From Novosphingobium sp. CECT 9465 (GTDB taxonomy: Bacteria > Pseudomonadota > Alphaproteobacteria > Sphingomonadales > Sphingomonadaceae), in the NCBI RefSeq assembly GCF_920987055.1, contig NZ_CAKLBX010000001.1:1-64000 (forward strand): a stretch of 64,000 bases of DNA, in the 5' to 3' direction. Numbering within the stretch: position 1 is the first letter of the stretch; each line of letters begins with the position of its first letter. The position numbers were made by a program, and so were the translations under genes. Below the pieces are notes generated by a model, which worked only from the letters and a program-made list of their open reading frames with translations, was not told where the DNA came from and ran no database searches. Shown in pieces: positions 61,555 to 64,000 of the stretch.

Positions 61555-64000
<2,446 letters not shown>

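Overview
The window is chromosomal DNA of high GC content from an alphaproteobacterium of the order Sphingomonadales, most like Novosphingobium or Sphingobium. This rests on gene content: SciP (DUF1153), TrcR (DUF1013), a sphingomonad-type TonB-receptor plug, a bactofilin/M23 pair, an alphaproteobacterial proA-nadD-rsfS-rlmH-envC-ctpA run and a metal-site-depleted HemB. No species can be named from sequence alone. I see no rRNA or tRNA gene, CRISPR array, prophage or insertion sequence.

Layout. 0-4.5 kb: 3' end of tilS, ftsH, an FMN-dependent hydroxyacid oxidase and the wreck of a TonB-dependent receptor (plug plus last strand, barrel missing) followed by a run of 14 G. 4.6-12.1 kb: an iron-uptake block. 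A minus-strand set encodes a PepSY membrane protein, DUF2271, DUF4198, ApbE flavin transferase and a possible 38-residue membrane peptide. Facing it are a siderophore receptor, TonB and a PiuC-type dioxygenase, with a perfect Fur-like palindrome inside the receptor promoter. 12.2-16.3 kb: M23 peptidase, hemB, gamma-carbonic anhydrase, DUF167 and YoaK-type membrane protein. 16.3-20 kb: truncated haemoglobin, a small membrane protein and the ATP-dependent DNA ligase/exonuclease pair. 20-26.4 kb: clpA, DUF1192, quinone oxidoreductase, TrcR, bactofilin and M23 peptidase. 26.6-34 kb: the proA to ctpA run followed by dsbB, coq7 and a secreted protein. 34-43 kb: fabI-brkB-dnaJ-like operon, pdxH, cation exporter, PhzF, a serine-hydrolase lipoprotein, mnmA and sciP. 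43-49.7 kb: RND efflux pair, DUF445, GNAT. 49.7-55 kb: hybrid histidine kinase, groESL with CIRCE and promoter, MATE exporter. 55-61.4 kb: a histidine kinase broken by one in-frame stop, a two-helix membrane protein, rplL-rplJ, a small HTH/DUF2975/peptide operon and two unrecognised genes. 61.5 kb to the end: rpoB, cut by the window edge.

The most interesting system is at 4.6-12.1 kb. An ApbE flavin transferase sits with a secreted DUF2271 protein that carries an FMN-acceptor-like motif (S-G-A-T, Thr96), a PepSY protein with membrane histidines and a DUF4198 protein whose predicted mature N-terminus is His. Next to a siderophore receptor and TonB, this reads as a periplasmic flavin-based electron chain that could reduce imported ferric chelates. 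Second is the unusual rplJL/rpoB arrangement: rplJL points away from rpoB, and the two are separated by about 3.4 kb of accessory genes, with the apparent rpoB promoter lying inside the preceding reading frame.
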